17,029 bases of DNA from assembly GCA_036121365.1 (NCBI GenBank), contig JAZAFR010000002.1, forward strand, positions 1 to 17,029, in the 5' to 3' direction. Within the stretch, counting starts at the first letter, position 1; each line of letters starts with the position of its first letter. The notes beneath the pieces are model-generated. The model saw nothing but the letters and a program-made list of their open reading frames with translations, made no database searches and was not told where the DNA came from. Both the position numbers and the translations under genes were made by a program. Shown one piece after another: positions 1 through 6,434 of the stretch. Origin of the DNA: UBA7916 sp036121365. Lineage in GTDB: Bacteria; Pseudomonadota; Gammaproteobacteria; Comchoanobacterales; Comchoanobacteraceae.

Positions 1-259
1 TTATCTGGTTTATATTGTTTGTCTTATGATCATATTGGAGTTCTATTTTATCAGATTTTATTTGTAAAACTCTTTCTTTTGTATTGTCAAACTTGCTGGG
101 GAATACAATATTTTTCCCCTTATATACGCAGCTTGAAATATCACCCCAAGGCTTATCGTCCCAAAAGACAAAAACCTTATCAACTTCATTTATAATAGAC
201 TCTATAGATTCCTTTATAAAGTCTTCTCCATACAAAACTCTGTAAACAGCTACAATCAT
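1..259 (-). CDS. Glycosyltransferase-like protein, N-terminal part (cut by left edge)
   Basis: Only the first 86 codons lie in the window; the frame stays open to base 1. The start (IVAVYRVLYGEDFIKESI, then a VDKVFVFWDD stretch) has the beta-strand, helix, beta-strand order seen at the N-terminus of GT-A glycosyltransferases, with an acidic WDD where a nucleotide-sugar-binding DxD-like motif might sit. Its ATG overlaps the stop of the upstream methyltransferase gene as TAATG (bases 261 to 257), so it is the last visible gene of the sugar operon and is probably translationally coupled. The catalytic half is missing, so the glycosyltransferase call is an inference from the N-terminal pattern and from neighbouring glycan genes; another Rossmann-like sugar enzyme is possible. 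Confidence 0.5.
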   Translation of the reverse strand, partial: MIVAVYRVLYGEDFIKESIESIINEVDKVFVFWDDKPWGDISSCVYKGKNIVFPSKFDNTKERVLQIKSDKIELQYDHKTNNINQI

Positions 260-831
260 TATTTTTTCTTGGCTGTTATGCAATAACTATTATAGTCTCC
301 AAAATATTCTCCATCATCAACTATATCGAATCCAGTTAGCTTCTCTAATACTTTTTCTTTTGTATGTTCTGCTGTTTTGATTCCGTCATTTGCATTGCTT
401 TGATTGTTATAGTGCCTTTCCTTGCATGGGAAATTAAATATAAAATGCCCATTCTTTTTTAAGTGTTTGCGAACAAAATTAAAAAAATTGTCCAACTCAT
501 CCGGCAAAACATGATGAACAACAAACCAGCAGTGAACAACATCATATTTTTTATTGTTTGTTTCTGTGTAATCTGGATAGGAAATAATTAAATTATCGCA
601 GTTTTTAAATATTGTTTCTTCAAAATTTGATGATGTAATATCTGCAATGCAATATTCTTTATAATTTACGCTGTTGACAACATTCAATTGCCTACCCATT
701 CCGGGTCCAATTTCCATTATTTTTTTGTTTTCAAACAATTGCAATTTGGATTTAATATAATTTTCAGATGACTGCGCTGTCGATGAAAAATTAATCCTTC
801 CACATTCAGCCCAAAATTTTTCCCTTTTCAT
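259..831 (-). CDS. Class I SAM-dependent methyltransferase
   Basis: A 190-aa protein with a class I SAM-methyltransferase core. Motif I is IMEIGPGMGRQ (residues 38-48), the acidic residue after strand 2 is D64, and the segment YDVVHCWFVVHHVLPDEL (96-112) followed by LKKNGHFIFNFP (124-135) matches the motif IV/post-motif region of Methyltransf_11/25-type enzymes. The N-terminus (MKREKFWAECG) carries no other domain. It lies between a nucleotide-sugar dehydrogenase gene (18 bases upstream) and a glycosyltransferase-like gene (TAATG overlap), so a sugar or glycan O/N-methyl transfer is the most likely role. That role comes from context; the substrate cannot be read from the sequence. A small-molecule methyltransferase with another target is the alternative. 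Confidence 0.8.
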   Translation of the reverse strand: MKREKFWAECGRINFSSTAQSSENYIKSKLQLFENKKIMEIGPGMGRQLNVVNSVNYKEYCIADITSSNFEETIFKNCDNLIISYPDYTETNNKKYDVVHCWFVVHHVLPDELDNFFNFVRKHLKKNGHFIFNFPCKERHYNNQSNANDGIKTAEHTKEKVLEKLTGFDIVDDGEYFGDYNSYCITAKKK

Positions 832-849
832 TTTTTCTCCAAAAGAAAT

Positions 850-2088
850 TTATCTTCCTATTTGTATATATTCAGAATTATTGCACTTTAAATTCATGCC
901 CCATGGATCAATAACAATGCTGCCTTCTGGGAAATCAAAATCCAAGAACGCATCGTGATTTGTCCCGATGAAGTAAATCGCCTTACTCCATTCCGGCTCA
1001 CTTTGATCTATATGGGGGTCATACATTGTTGCCCCTACATTTTTTTCCTTTAATAAGTTCTGTAGAAGTATAGATGGGCTACCAACTACCAAATTGGTCT
1101 CTTTTTTGAAGCATTTGCCCAAAATTACTACAGGCAAATTACATTCCTTTTGCTTTTCTATACAGAGTTCTGCAAGCCATTCTGTTTGCTTTTCTCTACA
1201 AATCATTAGATGTTCATACCAATCGTACGAAAGATTTTGCTTTCTTGCCAACCAACTCAGTGCAATGTTGTCTCTTGGGTGGCATCCACCGCCATCACCC
1301 ATGCCGCCAAGAAGATATTTCGGACTCATAACTCTTTCGTGCGCCATAAATAATGCTTTCATTACATTATCGCAGTTTACATTGTCAAGCTTGTGGGCCA
1401 TCTCCATTACGGTATTTGCTAAACAAATTTTCATGGTAATAAAAGTGTTGTATGTCACCTTTATCATCTCAGCTTCTTCAATTGTACACTCGTAAACTGG
1501 TCTGCCTTTATTTACCACTCTATAAAAGTCTTTAACCTTAGAAGCTGCCCACTCATCCTCTACTCCAAGCAGAATAAACTCTGGATTTAGGAAATCTCTA
1601 ATTGTTGTTCCCATTGCAATAAAGAATGGGTTGTAGCATAGCTTCATGTGTTTGTTCAAAAGCGGCTTTATCTCTCTTCTTATTGTTCCCGGCAGTACAG
1701 TGCTAATGATGACAACGATCTTATCCTCACCATTTTTTTCTATCTCTTTTGCTAAGTTTCCAATTCCAGATTTAAGATGAGAATATGAGAAATCAACCCT
1801 GATTCCGGGTAATCTTGTTGTCCCTTCATACATTGGGTGGTGTGGCGTCTGTATTGGGATGAATATAATATCTGAGTTTTTGACAACATCTTCAACAGAA
1901 CAAAAGTTTATATTGTGATCTTGTAAATATTCATCTGCCATTGCTTCTCTGTATGGCAGTTCTTTTGTATCTAAAATATCTTTAACTTTTGGATTAATAT
2001 CGTAACCGAATACTTCGTATCCATATTTTTCAATTGCGAGCGCACAAGGTAATCCAAGCTTACCAAGACCAATAAACCCTATTTTCAT
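850..2088 (-). CDS. Nucleotide-sugar 6-dehydrogenase (UDP-glucose/GDP-mannose dehydrogenase family)
   Basis: A 412-aa protein, close to the usual family length. The N-terminal NAD-binding Rossmann motif is GFIGLGKLGLP (residues 4-14), with D30 in GYDIN as the probable ribose-binding acid. The central domain has EEAEMIKVTYN (204-214), where K210 and N214 match the conserved Lys/Asn, and GGGCHPRD (266-273), where C269 is the expected catalytic cysteine of the oxidation of a hexose to a uronic acid. The C-terminal domain has GKCFKKETNLVVGSPS (324-339), the counterpart of the family's GxxFKxxTxDxRxSP motif. Its ATG overlaps the upstream glycosyltransferase stop (ATGA, 2085-2088). The exact substrate is not readable. 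Phage-borne members are uncommon and point to a dedicated uronic-acid-type sugar nucleotide for the neighbouring transferases. Confidence 0.87.
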   Translation of the reverse strand: MKIGFIGLGKLGLPCALAIEKYGYEVFGYDINPKVKDILDTKELPYREAMADEYLQDHNINFCSVEDVVKNSDIIFIPIQTPHHPMYEGTTRLPGIRVDFSYSHLKSGIGNLAKEIEKNGEDKIVVIISTVLPGTIRREIKPLLNKHMKLCYNPFFIAMGTTIRDFLNPEFILLGVEDEWAASKVKDFYRVVNKGRPVYECTIEEAEMIKVTYNTFITMKICLANTVMEMAHKLDNVNCDNVMKALFMAHERVMSPKYLLGGMGDGGGCHPRDNIALSWLARKQNLSYDWYEHLMICREKQTEWLAELCIEKQKECNLPVVILGKCFKKETNLVVGSPSILLQNLLKEKNVGATMYDPHIDQSEPEWSKAIYFIGTNHDAFLDFDFPEGSIVIDPWGMNLKCNNSEYIQIGR

Positions 2089-2804
2089 TTGTTTTCTCCA
2101 TAATCATCAATGAATTTTTTTAATTTTTTTGCGAAAATTTCTCTTTCCTCACTTTTGGATTCGTAAATTTCTTTTACGTTATCTCTCTCACCCCTTGCTC
2201 TTCTGTCTTTGTGGTTTTGATCCCAAAAGTATTTGCCTACGACCGGATGCAAATGTTCTGTGTAAATTTCTATCCGCTTATTGCGACCAATAATATCCGC
2301 GACATCATTAAGCCAAGTGTCGTTATAGTCGCTTGAAAAATACTCAGGTACAAACGTGCCGACAGTATTAGTCCAGTTTTTATGAACAAATGAATGAGTG
2401 CCAAAATCTTTTGGTGCATAACCATCTTCACCATGCAAAAGAATTATCTTATCTGGATATTGTTCAAACTCATTTAGTACTATTTCATCCCAGCCTTGTG
2501 TTCTAAATCTTATATCATCAGACCCATGCATAAATATATCTGCATTTGAATTTTGCCAACATACATTCCACATTTGGCTGAGGACTATTCTCTCGCCTCT
2601 AACTATAACAATATTATTTTCTATGTTTAGTTTATATGCTGTTGATCTGATTGAGTCTTCACTTTTTAGATCATCCGAGTCTAAGTAAAACACAAATTCG
2701 ATTTTATCTGGATAACTTGCTGTTGAAATACAGCTTTTCATCATTTGAGATACAAATACTGGCCTGTTTCTTGTTGGAGAAAGTATTGATATGTTTGGTT
2801 TCAT
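2085..2804 (-). CDS. GT2-like (GT-A fold) glycosyltransferase
   Basis: A 239-aa protein that starts NISILSPTRNRP, the usual N-terminal strand of family-2 glycosyltransferases (compare VSIIIPTYNR). It has FYLDSDD (39-45) and FMHGSDDIRF (91-100), where D96/D97 are candidate DxD-type metal/nucleotide ligands. A later TEHLHP segment (182-187) and a basic region KDRRARGERD (199-208) follow the catalytic core. No membrane segment is seen, so a soluble or peripheral enzyme is likely. It begins one base past the cupin stop and overlaps the dehydrogenase start by four bases, so all are in one transcript. Donor and acceptor are unknown; a uronic-acid nucleotide made by the neighbouring dehydrogenase is a reasonable guess. 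Confidence 0.75.
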   Translation of the reverse strand: MKPNISILSPTRNRPVFVSQMMKSCISTASYPDKIEFVFYLDSDDLKSEDSIRSTAYKLNIENNIVIVRGERIVLSQMWNVCWQNSNADIFMHGSDDIRFRTQGWDEIVLNEFEQYPDKIILLHGEDGYAPKDFGTHSFVHKNWTNTVGTFVPEYFSSDYNDTWLNDVADIIGRNKRIEIYTEHLHPVVGKYFWDQNHKDRRARGERDNVKEIYESKSEEREIFAKKLKKFIDDYGENK

Positions 2805-2805
2805 T

Positions 2806-3159
2806 TTAACTCCTAATAAGCCTTATAGAATCTTCATTAAAGTGTTGTGTTGAGAACTCAAAAACCTCAGAATCTACTTCTGCTACAATCCTATGCCTCA
2901 AACCAATCGGTATATGAAAAGCCTCTCCCTCTGAGATAATTGATTTTTGAGCGGTGCTTATTTCATCTTGTTCACTATGGTATATCGTAATTTTACCACT
3001 TTGTACAAACATAACTTCATCTTTTACTTTATGATAATGCCAAGAAGTATGCTTTCCTTTCTCTATAAAAAGAAGTTTGCCGCAATATTCTTCTTTATTT
3101 ACAATCCATTTCTCATATCCCCACTTTTTATCGTGGTATGAAACATTTTGATTTGGCAT
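2806..3159 (-). CDS. Single-domain cupin protein
   Basis: A 117-aa protein with both cupin motifs in one beta-barrel domain. Motif 1 fits G-x5-HxH-x4-E-x6-G exactly (G35, H41, H43, E48, G55). Motif 2, GEAFHIPIGLRH (78-89), gives H89 as the fourth metal ligand; the usual terminal Asn is replaced by A93. The size and the HYHKVKDEVMFVQSG segment resemble small cupins found in sugar-nucleotide clusters (mannose-6-phosphate isomerase C-terminal domain-like or 3,4-ketoisomerase-like). It is the first gene of the minus-strand glycan operon, downstream of a strong promoter at 3187-3215. A sugar-isomerase role is an inference from context; a metal-binding dioxygenase or ligand-binding role is not excluded. 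Confidence 0.78.
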   Translation of the reverse strand: MPNQNVSYHDKKWGYEKWIVNKEEYCGKLLFIEKGKHTSWHYHKVKDEVMFVQSGKITIYHSEQDEISTAQKSIISEGEAFHIPIGLRHRIVAEVDSEVFEFSTQHFNEDSIRLIRS

Positions 3160-3186
3160 TTTGTTTAACTCTCTGTTTACCTTAAA

Positions 3187-3215
3187 ATATTATTGTTAAA
3201 ACCTATTTTTATCAA
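3187..3215 (-). promoter_or_regulatory. Sigma70-type promoter of the glycan operon
   Basis: On the minus strand, TTGATA (3215 to 3210) and TAATAT (3192 to 3187) are separated by exactly 17 bases, a near-consensus sigma70 promoter. Transcription would start near 3180, about 20 bases before the cupin ATG at 3159. The -35 box overlaps the T-run of the terminator behind it, so the two transcription units are fused end to start. Confidence 0.65.
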
Positions 3216-3259
3216 ATAAAAACAGCCATAAACCCAAAAATAATTGGTTCTAATGGCTG
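3214..3259 (-). terminator. Rho-independent terminator of the two-helix membrane protein gene
   Basis: On the minus strand the stem CAGCCAT (3259 to 3253) pairs with ATGGCTG (3229 to 3223), with a second inner pairing AACC/GGTT inside the loop, followed by the U-rich run TTTTTATTT. A smaller hairpin, CCGTT-TAT-AACGG (3303 to 3291), followed by TTTATATTTTT, sits directly behind the stop codon at 3304 and may be an auxiliary terminator. Confidence 0.65.
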
Positions 3260-3303
3260 CTTTGTGTGGCGGTTAGGCCAAAAATATAAACCGTTATAAA
3301 CGG

Positions 3304-3573
3304 CTATTTTGGGCGTGAAACAACTGTATCTTCTTGTTTTTTAAGATTAAATGACTTTCTTACAAATGCATCTACTGCTGACTGTCCACCAAGATATAAG
3401 CATTGGACTAATCCAGAAGAATAAACCATAGCATTTAAAGTAGAAGCACTAATTTGTTGATTTATTCCATAACCAATCAATGCAAGCCAAAGAAGATTCC
3501 ATATCATTGCGGCAAGGAATTTTTTAGACTGCAATGGTGTTCTCGCCAGTAATCCTTTTTTTTCTTCACTCAT
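3304..3573 (-). CDS. Small two-helix membrane protein (holin-like candidate)
   Basis: An 89-aa protein with a charged N-terminus (MSEEKKG), a hydrophobic helix at about residues 17-39 (KKFLAAMIWNLLWLALIGYG), a second, more polar one at about 46-66 (ending YLGGQSAVDAF), and a basic/polar tail. The order 'SKKF + helix ... GQxxxD' resembles small phage membrane proteins that are sometimes annotated as holins; this comparison is from memory. Two helices and a charged tail fit a class II-type holin, but there is no endolysin next to it, and the role is uncertain. The start is fixed by the strong site GGAGGT five bases before the ATG. It has its own terminator and is divergent from the metallophosphoesterase gene. 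Confidence 0.7.
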   Translation of the reverse strand: MSEEKKGLLARTPLQSKKFLAAMIWNLLWLALIGYGINQQISASTLNAMVYSSGLVQCLYLGGQSAVDAFVRKSFNLKKQEDTVVSRPK

Positions 3574-3681
3574 TTTACCTCCAGTAAAGCAAGCTTTAAA
3601 TAGCTTCTAAAATCAATAAATGGATGGTTTTATGTCTTACAGTGCAACATATAGCGTAGAACACACGCTTAAAAATTTGTA

Positions 3682-3690
3682 TGCTATAGC
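3682..3690 (+). promoter_or_regulatory. Possible extended -10 promoter for the metallophosphoesterase gene
   Basis: TGCTATAGC is an extended -10 type element (TGnTATAnT with a weak last base) 25 bases before the preferred ATG. No good -35 box is seen 17 bases upstream. A 5-bp inverted repeat AGCGT/ACGCT (3653-3657, 3665-3669) lies just upstream in this divergent gap and could be an operator. Confidence 0.3.
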
Positions 3691-3714
3691 TCTTTCAACC
3701 TACAGGTGGCATAT

Positions 3715-4818
3715 ATGGAAGAAAAAAGGTTGACTACGCAAGAGCTAATTGAAGAGCATAAGGATCTTTTGCTAAAATTTAGAAAAGTTGAAAAACTAAG
3801 CATTAAAGCAACTGCGATAAGATTGTCAGAAGAGCTTGAGTGCAGTGTTTCAAAAGATGTTGTTTTTAGTGCATTTAAGAAATTAGGCATCAATAAATTG
3901 GCAACAAACAAAATAAGTAAAGTTTTAATCGAAGATAAAACAGAACAGCCAGAAGAGATAACAATAGATGAGTTAATTCAATCTCGCATAAAGGCTTCTC
4001 GCGTAAAGCGTTCAAAGCATAGGATGCACAATCGTTCTCTTGAGTTGCCAGCCGAGCCGATTGGTTTTCTTGTTATGGGAGATCCACACATAGATAATGA
4101 CGGCTGTGATTTTGCAAAGCTATTAGAAGACATTGAGCTAACGCAAAAACAAGAAGGCGTTATGGCGGCTTGCGTTGGAGACATCCAAGACAATTGGATC
4201 GGTAGACTTCAAAAGCTTTACGCAAATTCATCAATGAAGGCTTCTGATGGATGGCGATTATCCAAGTGGATGCTTTCAAGTTTGCAATGGGTGGCAATAG
4301 TTGGAGGGAACCATGATAGTTGGTCACATGCGCCCGGAGTTGACCCATTAGGATGGGTTGCGAAAGAGTGCGGTGTATTATGCTACGCGCCAGACGAGTT
4401 GCGTATAACGCTTAACTGGCGCGGCAGACCAGACTTAGAGCCAATTGTTTGGGTTATACGGCATGACTTTCGTGGCCGTTCTTGGTTTCACCCAACACAT
4501 GGTGTACATAAAGAAGCAATGCTTGATGGAAGATGCCATCTATTAACTGCTGGTCATATCCACCAATGGGGGCAGTTAACTTCTGAGCAAAGGCATGAGC
4601 GCGTTACTCATTCTCTAAGGGTTAGGGGATATAAAAGAGCAGACGCTTACGCTGTTGAGAAGGGTTTTTACGAGCAGCAATTTGGAGAAAGTGCATTGGT
4701 TGTGATAGATCCAACAGTAGAAGGTACAGGCAGAATAAATGTATACTGGGATTTAAAGCAGGGTTACGAAATATTAAGCCACATGAGAGATTGCTTTTTT
4801 ATGAATCAAGAAGAGTAA
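3715..4818 (+). CDS. Calcineurin-like metallophosphoesterase with HTH-like N-terminus
   Basis: A 367-aa protein counted from ATG 3715. AGGTGG at 3704-3709 sits five bases before this ATG, which makes it a better start than the in-frame GTG at 3706 that overlaps that site. Residues about 10-60 are helical (LSIKATAIRLSEELECSVS then KDVVFSAFKKLGI) and look like a helix-turn-helix. The phosphoesterase core carries all five metal motifs: GDPH (D123, H125), GDIQDNW (155-161), GGNHD (N199, H200), a lone H250 in IRHDF, and GHIH (H281, H283). It should be a two-metal hydrolase acting on a phosphodiester or phosphomonoester, possibly nucleic acid. It converges on the DNA methyltransferase gene, with a 13-base overlap of the 3' ends. 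The substrate is unknown. Confidence 0.83.
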   Translation: MEEKRLTTQELIEEHKDLLLKFRKVEKLSIKATAIRLSEELECSVSKDVVFSAFKKLGINKLATNKISKVLIEDKTEQPEEITIDELIQSRIKASRVKRSKHRMHNRSLELPAEPIGFLVMGDPHIDNDGCDFAKLLEDIELTQKQEGVMAACVGDIQDNWIGRLQKLYANSSMKASDGWRLSKWMLSSLQWVAIVGGNHDSWSHAPGVDPLGWVAKECGVLCYAPDELRITLNWRGRPDLEPIVWVIRHDFRGRSWFHPTHGVHKEAMLDGRCHLLTAGHIHQWGQLTSEQRHERVTHSLRVRGYKRADAYAVEKGFYEQQFGESALVVIDPTVEGTGRINVYWDLKQGYEILSHMRDCFFMNQEE

Positions 4819-5606
4819 GATTTAATCCAGTTGTATATTTTCTCTCCAATAATGTAAGAAACTCTTGGAGATACTGAGTTACCAATCATTTTTAATCTTT
4901 CTTGGTGTGGTCTTTTGTAAATCCCATAATCATCTCCCAGAAGTTCGGATGCATCTGCCTTGTTGAAAATTTGCGCCTCATGCCAATCAACTTGTTCCCA
5001 ACTGCTCCGATATTGTGCAAGGTCTTTTCTGATATTTTTTGTTTCTTGTATAAACGTATCAAGATTTTTGTGTGACCCAAAGATTGCCAATGGCCCTTCG
5101 CTGTGGGGGTAGGCAACAACAAAGACCCTTTCCCTTTCTTGAGGTAATCCGGTGGAGTCGCATGAAATACTTCTCCATTCCGCATCATACCGCATTTCGG
5201 CAAGTGAGCTAAGGCATTTTGATAGCCCGTGAAAAGACCAATCTGGTACGTTTTCAATGATGATGATTTTTGGTCGTATTTCCCTAATGATTCTAAGCAT
5301 CTCAAACCAAAGACCGGAGTCTTTTCCAGATAATCCTTCTGGTTTACCTGAAGCTTTTGAGATTTGTGTGCATGGGAATCCACCGCAGATGATGTCAACT
5401 TTTTCAAGTTCTTTTGATTGTATTTTTGAGACATCTTTAAACCTCTTAACATTTGGCCAATGTTTTTCTAAAACAGCAGTGGCATGTTCATCTATTTCTA
5501 CTTGCCATTTAACATTAAGATTAGGTATTGATTTCTCAAGCCCAAGCTCAAGCCCACCTATTCCGCTAAATAAAGAACCTAAAGTTATTTCAGTTTTAAA
5601 TTCCAT
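4806..5606 (-). CDS. DNA (cytosine-5) methyltransferase
   Basis: A 266-aa, compact C5-methyltransferase. Motif I is LFSGIGGLELG (12-22), motif IV GGFPC with catalytic C79, motif VI ENV (118-120), motif VIII QERERVFVVA (156-165), and motif X IGNSVSPRVS (241-250). The region between motifs VIII and X, which holds target recognition, is short (about 70 residues), as in phage orphan enzymes. Motif IV reads PCTQ rather than the common PCQ. No restriction endonuclease gene adjoins it, so self-protection of phage DNA is more likely than a restriction-modification pair. It is the last gene of the minus-strand operon beginning at 7577. A second frame inside it is open for 186 codons (see findings). 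The recognition sequence cannot be read from the protein. Confidence 0.88.
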   Translation of the reverse strand: MEFKTEITLGSLFSGIGGLELGLEKSIPNLNVKWQVEIDEHATAVLEKHWPNVKRFKDVSKIQSKELEKVDIICGGFPCTQISKASGKPEGLSGKDSGLWFEMLRIIREIRPKIIIIENVPDWSFHGLSKCLSSLAEMRYDAEWRSISCDSTGLPQERERVFVVAYPHSEGPLAIFGSHKNLDTFIQETKNIRKDLAQYRSSWEQVDWHEAQIFNKADASELLGDDYGIYKRPHQERLKMIGNSVSPRVSYIIGEKIYNWIKSYSS

Positions 5607-5793
5607 ATTTATCTTTTTTATAGTTGTTTCTTATGATTTTATTTACTTCTTTTTGCTGTTCCCTTATTTTTTGAAGCTCTTTTTGCAATGCTTCAATCAA
5701 GACAAACATGCTGTCTAATTTTGTTAATACCTTACTTTCTGATCTTACAAGTTCTGATCTTACAGCATGTGCCGCCCTACATTGATTAATCAT
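5596..5793 (-). CDS. Small coiled-coil protein
   Basis: A 65-aa protein (from ATG 5793) that is almost entirely alpha-helical. Leucine/isoleucine/valine repeats at about residues 20-50 (SKVLTKLDSMFVLIEALQKEL, then IREQQKEVNKII) give a heptad pattern typical of a coiled coil, and the tail is basic (NNYKKDKYG). The ATG at 5793 forms a TAATG overlap with the stop of the 212-aa gene and has AAGG about nine bases upstream. An ATG three codons earlier (5802) is possible but touches its own AAGG. The end overlaps the methyltransferase start by 11 bases. No family is recognised; an oligomerising accessory protein is all that can be said. Confidence 0.55.
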   Translation of the reverse strand: MINQCRAAHAVRSELVRSESKVLTKLDSMFVLIEALQKELQKIREQQKEVNKIIRNNYKKDKYGI

Positions 5794-6431
5794 TAGTTCC
5801 ATCCTTCTACGCCAGCGGCTTTAGCAAAAGTCTCAGCAGATTTTTCAACCATTTTAGAAAAATCTTTCCATCCCTTTAGCGATATACCTACTTTTGTTTT
5901 GTCGTTAACCTCTATTTCTTTCCATCCATATTTTGGATTTTTCTTAAACATCATCACAGTTTCAATGTCATCATGCATCTCATCTGGGTGGCTATACGCA
6001 TTAGAAAGGGCCATGCATGACTCAATCGGACTTGAAAGCATGTATTTCAATCCATCAGCGGATATTATTGTTGCAGTTAATGACTTGGTTGAACGATTTG
6101 GCATTTTAGATATGTTGTCAGATACCATTGCTCGTTTTATTTGAATTTTTTCGTCATCACTTGGGTTTGCTATCAGGCTGGATTCTGCAATAAATACTAT
6201 GTATTCACCCTGACCAGTACCAATGACATGGCTAAAAAATTTCATATAGCTATCTTGATGCAACCCATCCATATTGCATTGTTCAATATTTACTTCATCA
6301 TTATCCAATGAAATAACCATGCAAGCAGATACGGGTTCATCATCGTAATCGTAACCCTCCACACCACGAAAGTATCTCGCAGTGTGGAACATTTCGTATA
6401 TTGTTTCCTTTACATTATCCGGTAACTTCAT
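5793..6431 (-). CDS. Unrecognised 212-aa protein of the minus-strand operon
   Basis: No family is recognised. The protein is soluble, acidic in its first half (YDYDDEPVS, ISLDNDEVNIEQ) and without obvious catalytic motifs, signal peptide or membrane helix. The segment KRAMVSDNISKMPNRSTKSLTATI (about 104-127) is the most basic stretch, and the C-terminal helix (GWKDFSKMVEKSAETFAKAAGV) is amphipathic. It starts three bases after the stop of the 380-aa gene and is coupled by TAATG to the coiled-coil gene, so the four minus-strand genes from 7577 to 4806 are one operon. Because that operon is divergent from the MoxR/VWA operon across a shared control region, a role linked to that module is possible but unproven. 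Confidence 0.75.
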   Translation of the reverse strand: MKLPDNVKETIYEMFHTARYFRGVEGYDYDDEPVSACMVISLDNDEVNIEQCNMDGLHQDSYMKFFSHVIGTGQGEYIVFIAESSLIANPSDDEKIQIKRAMVSDNISKMPNRSTKSLTATIISADGLKYMLSSPIESCMALSNAYSHPDEMHDDIETVMMFKKNPKYGWKEIEVNDKTKVGISLKGWKDFSKMVEKSAETFAKAAGVEGWN

Positions 6432-6434
6432 GCC

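Noticed and set aside
1094..1495. 133-codon plus-strand frame
   Set aside because: It lies fully inside the dehydrogenase gene, which has clear family motifs on the other strand; its protein shows no motif.
4806..5606. Restriction-modification system
   Set aside because: No endonuclease or specificity gene adjoins the methyltransferase, so only an orphan enzyme is claimed.
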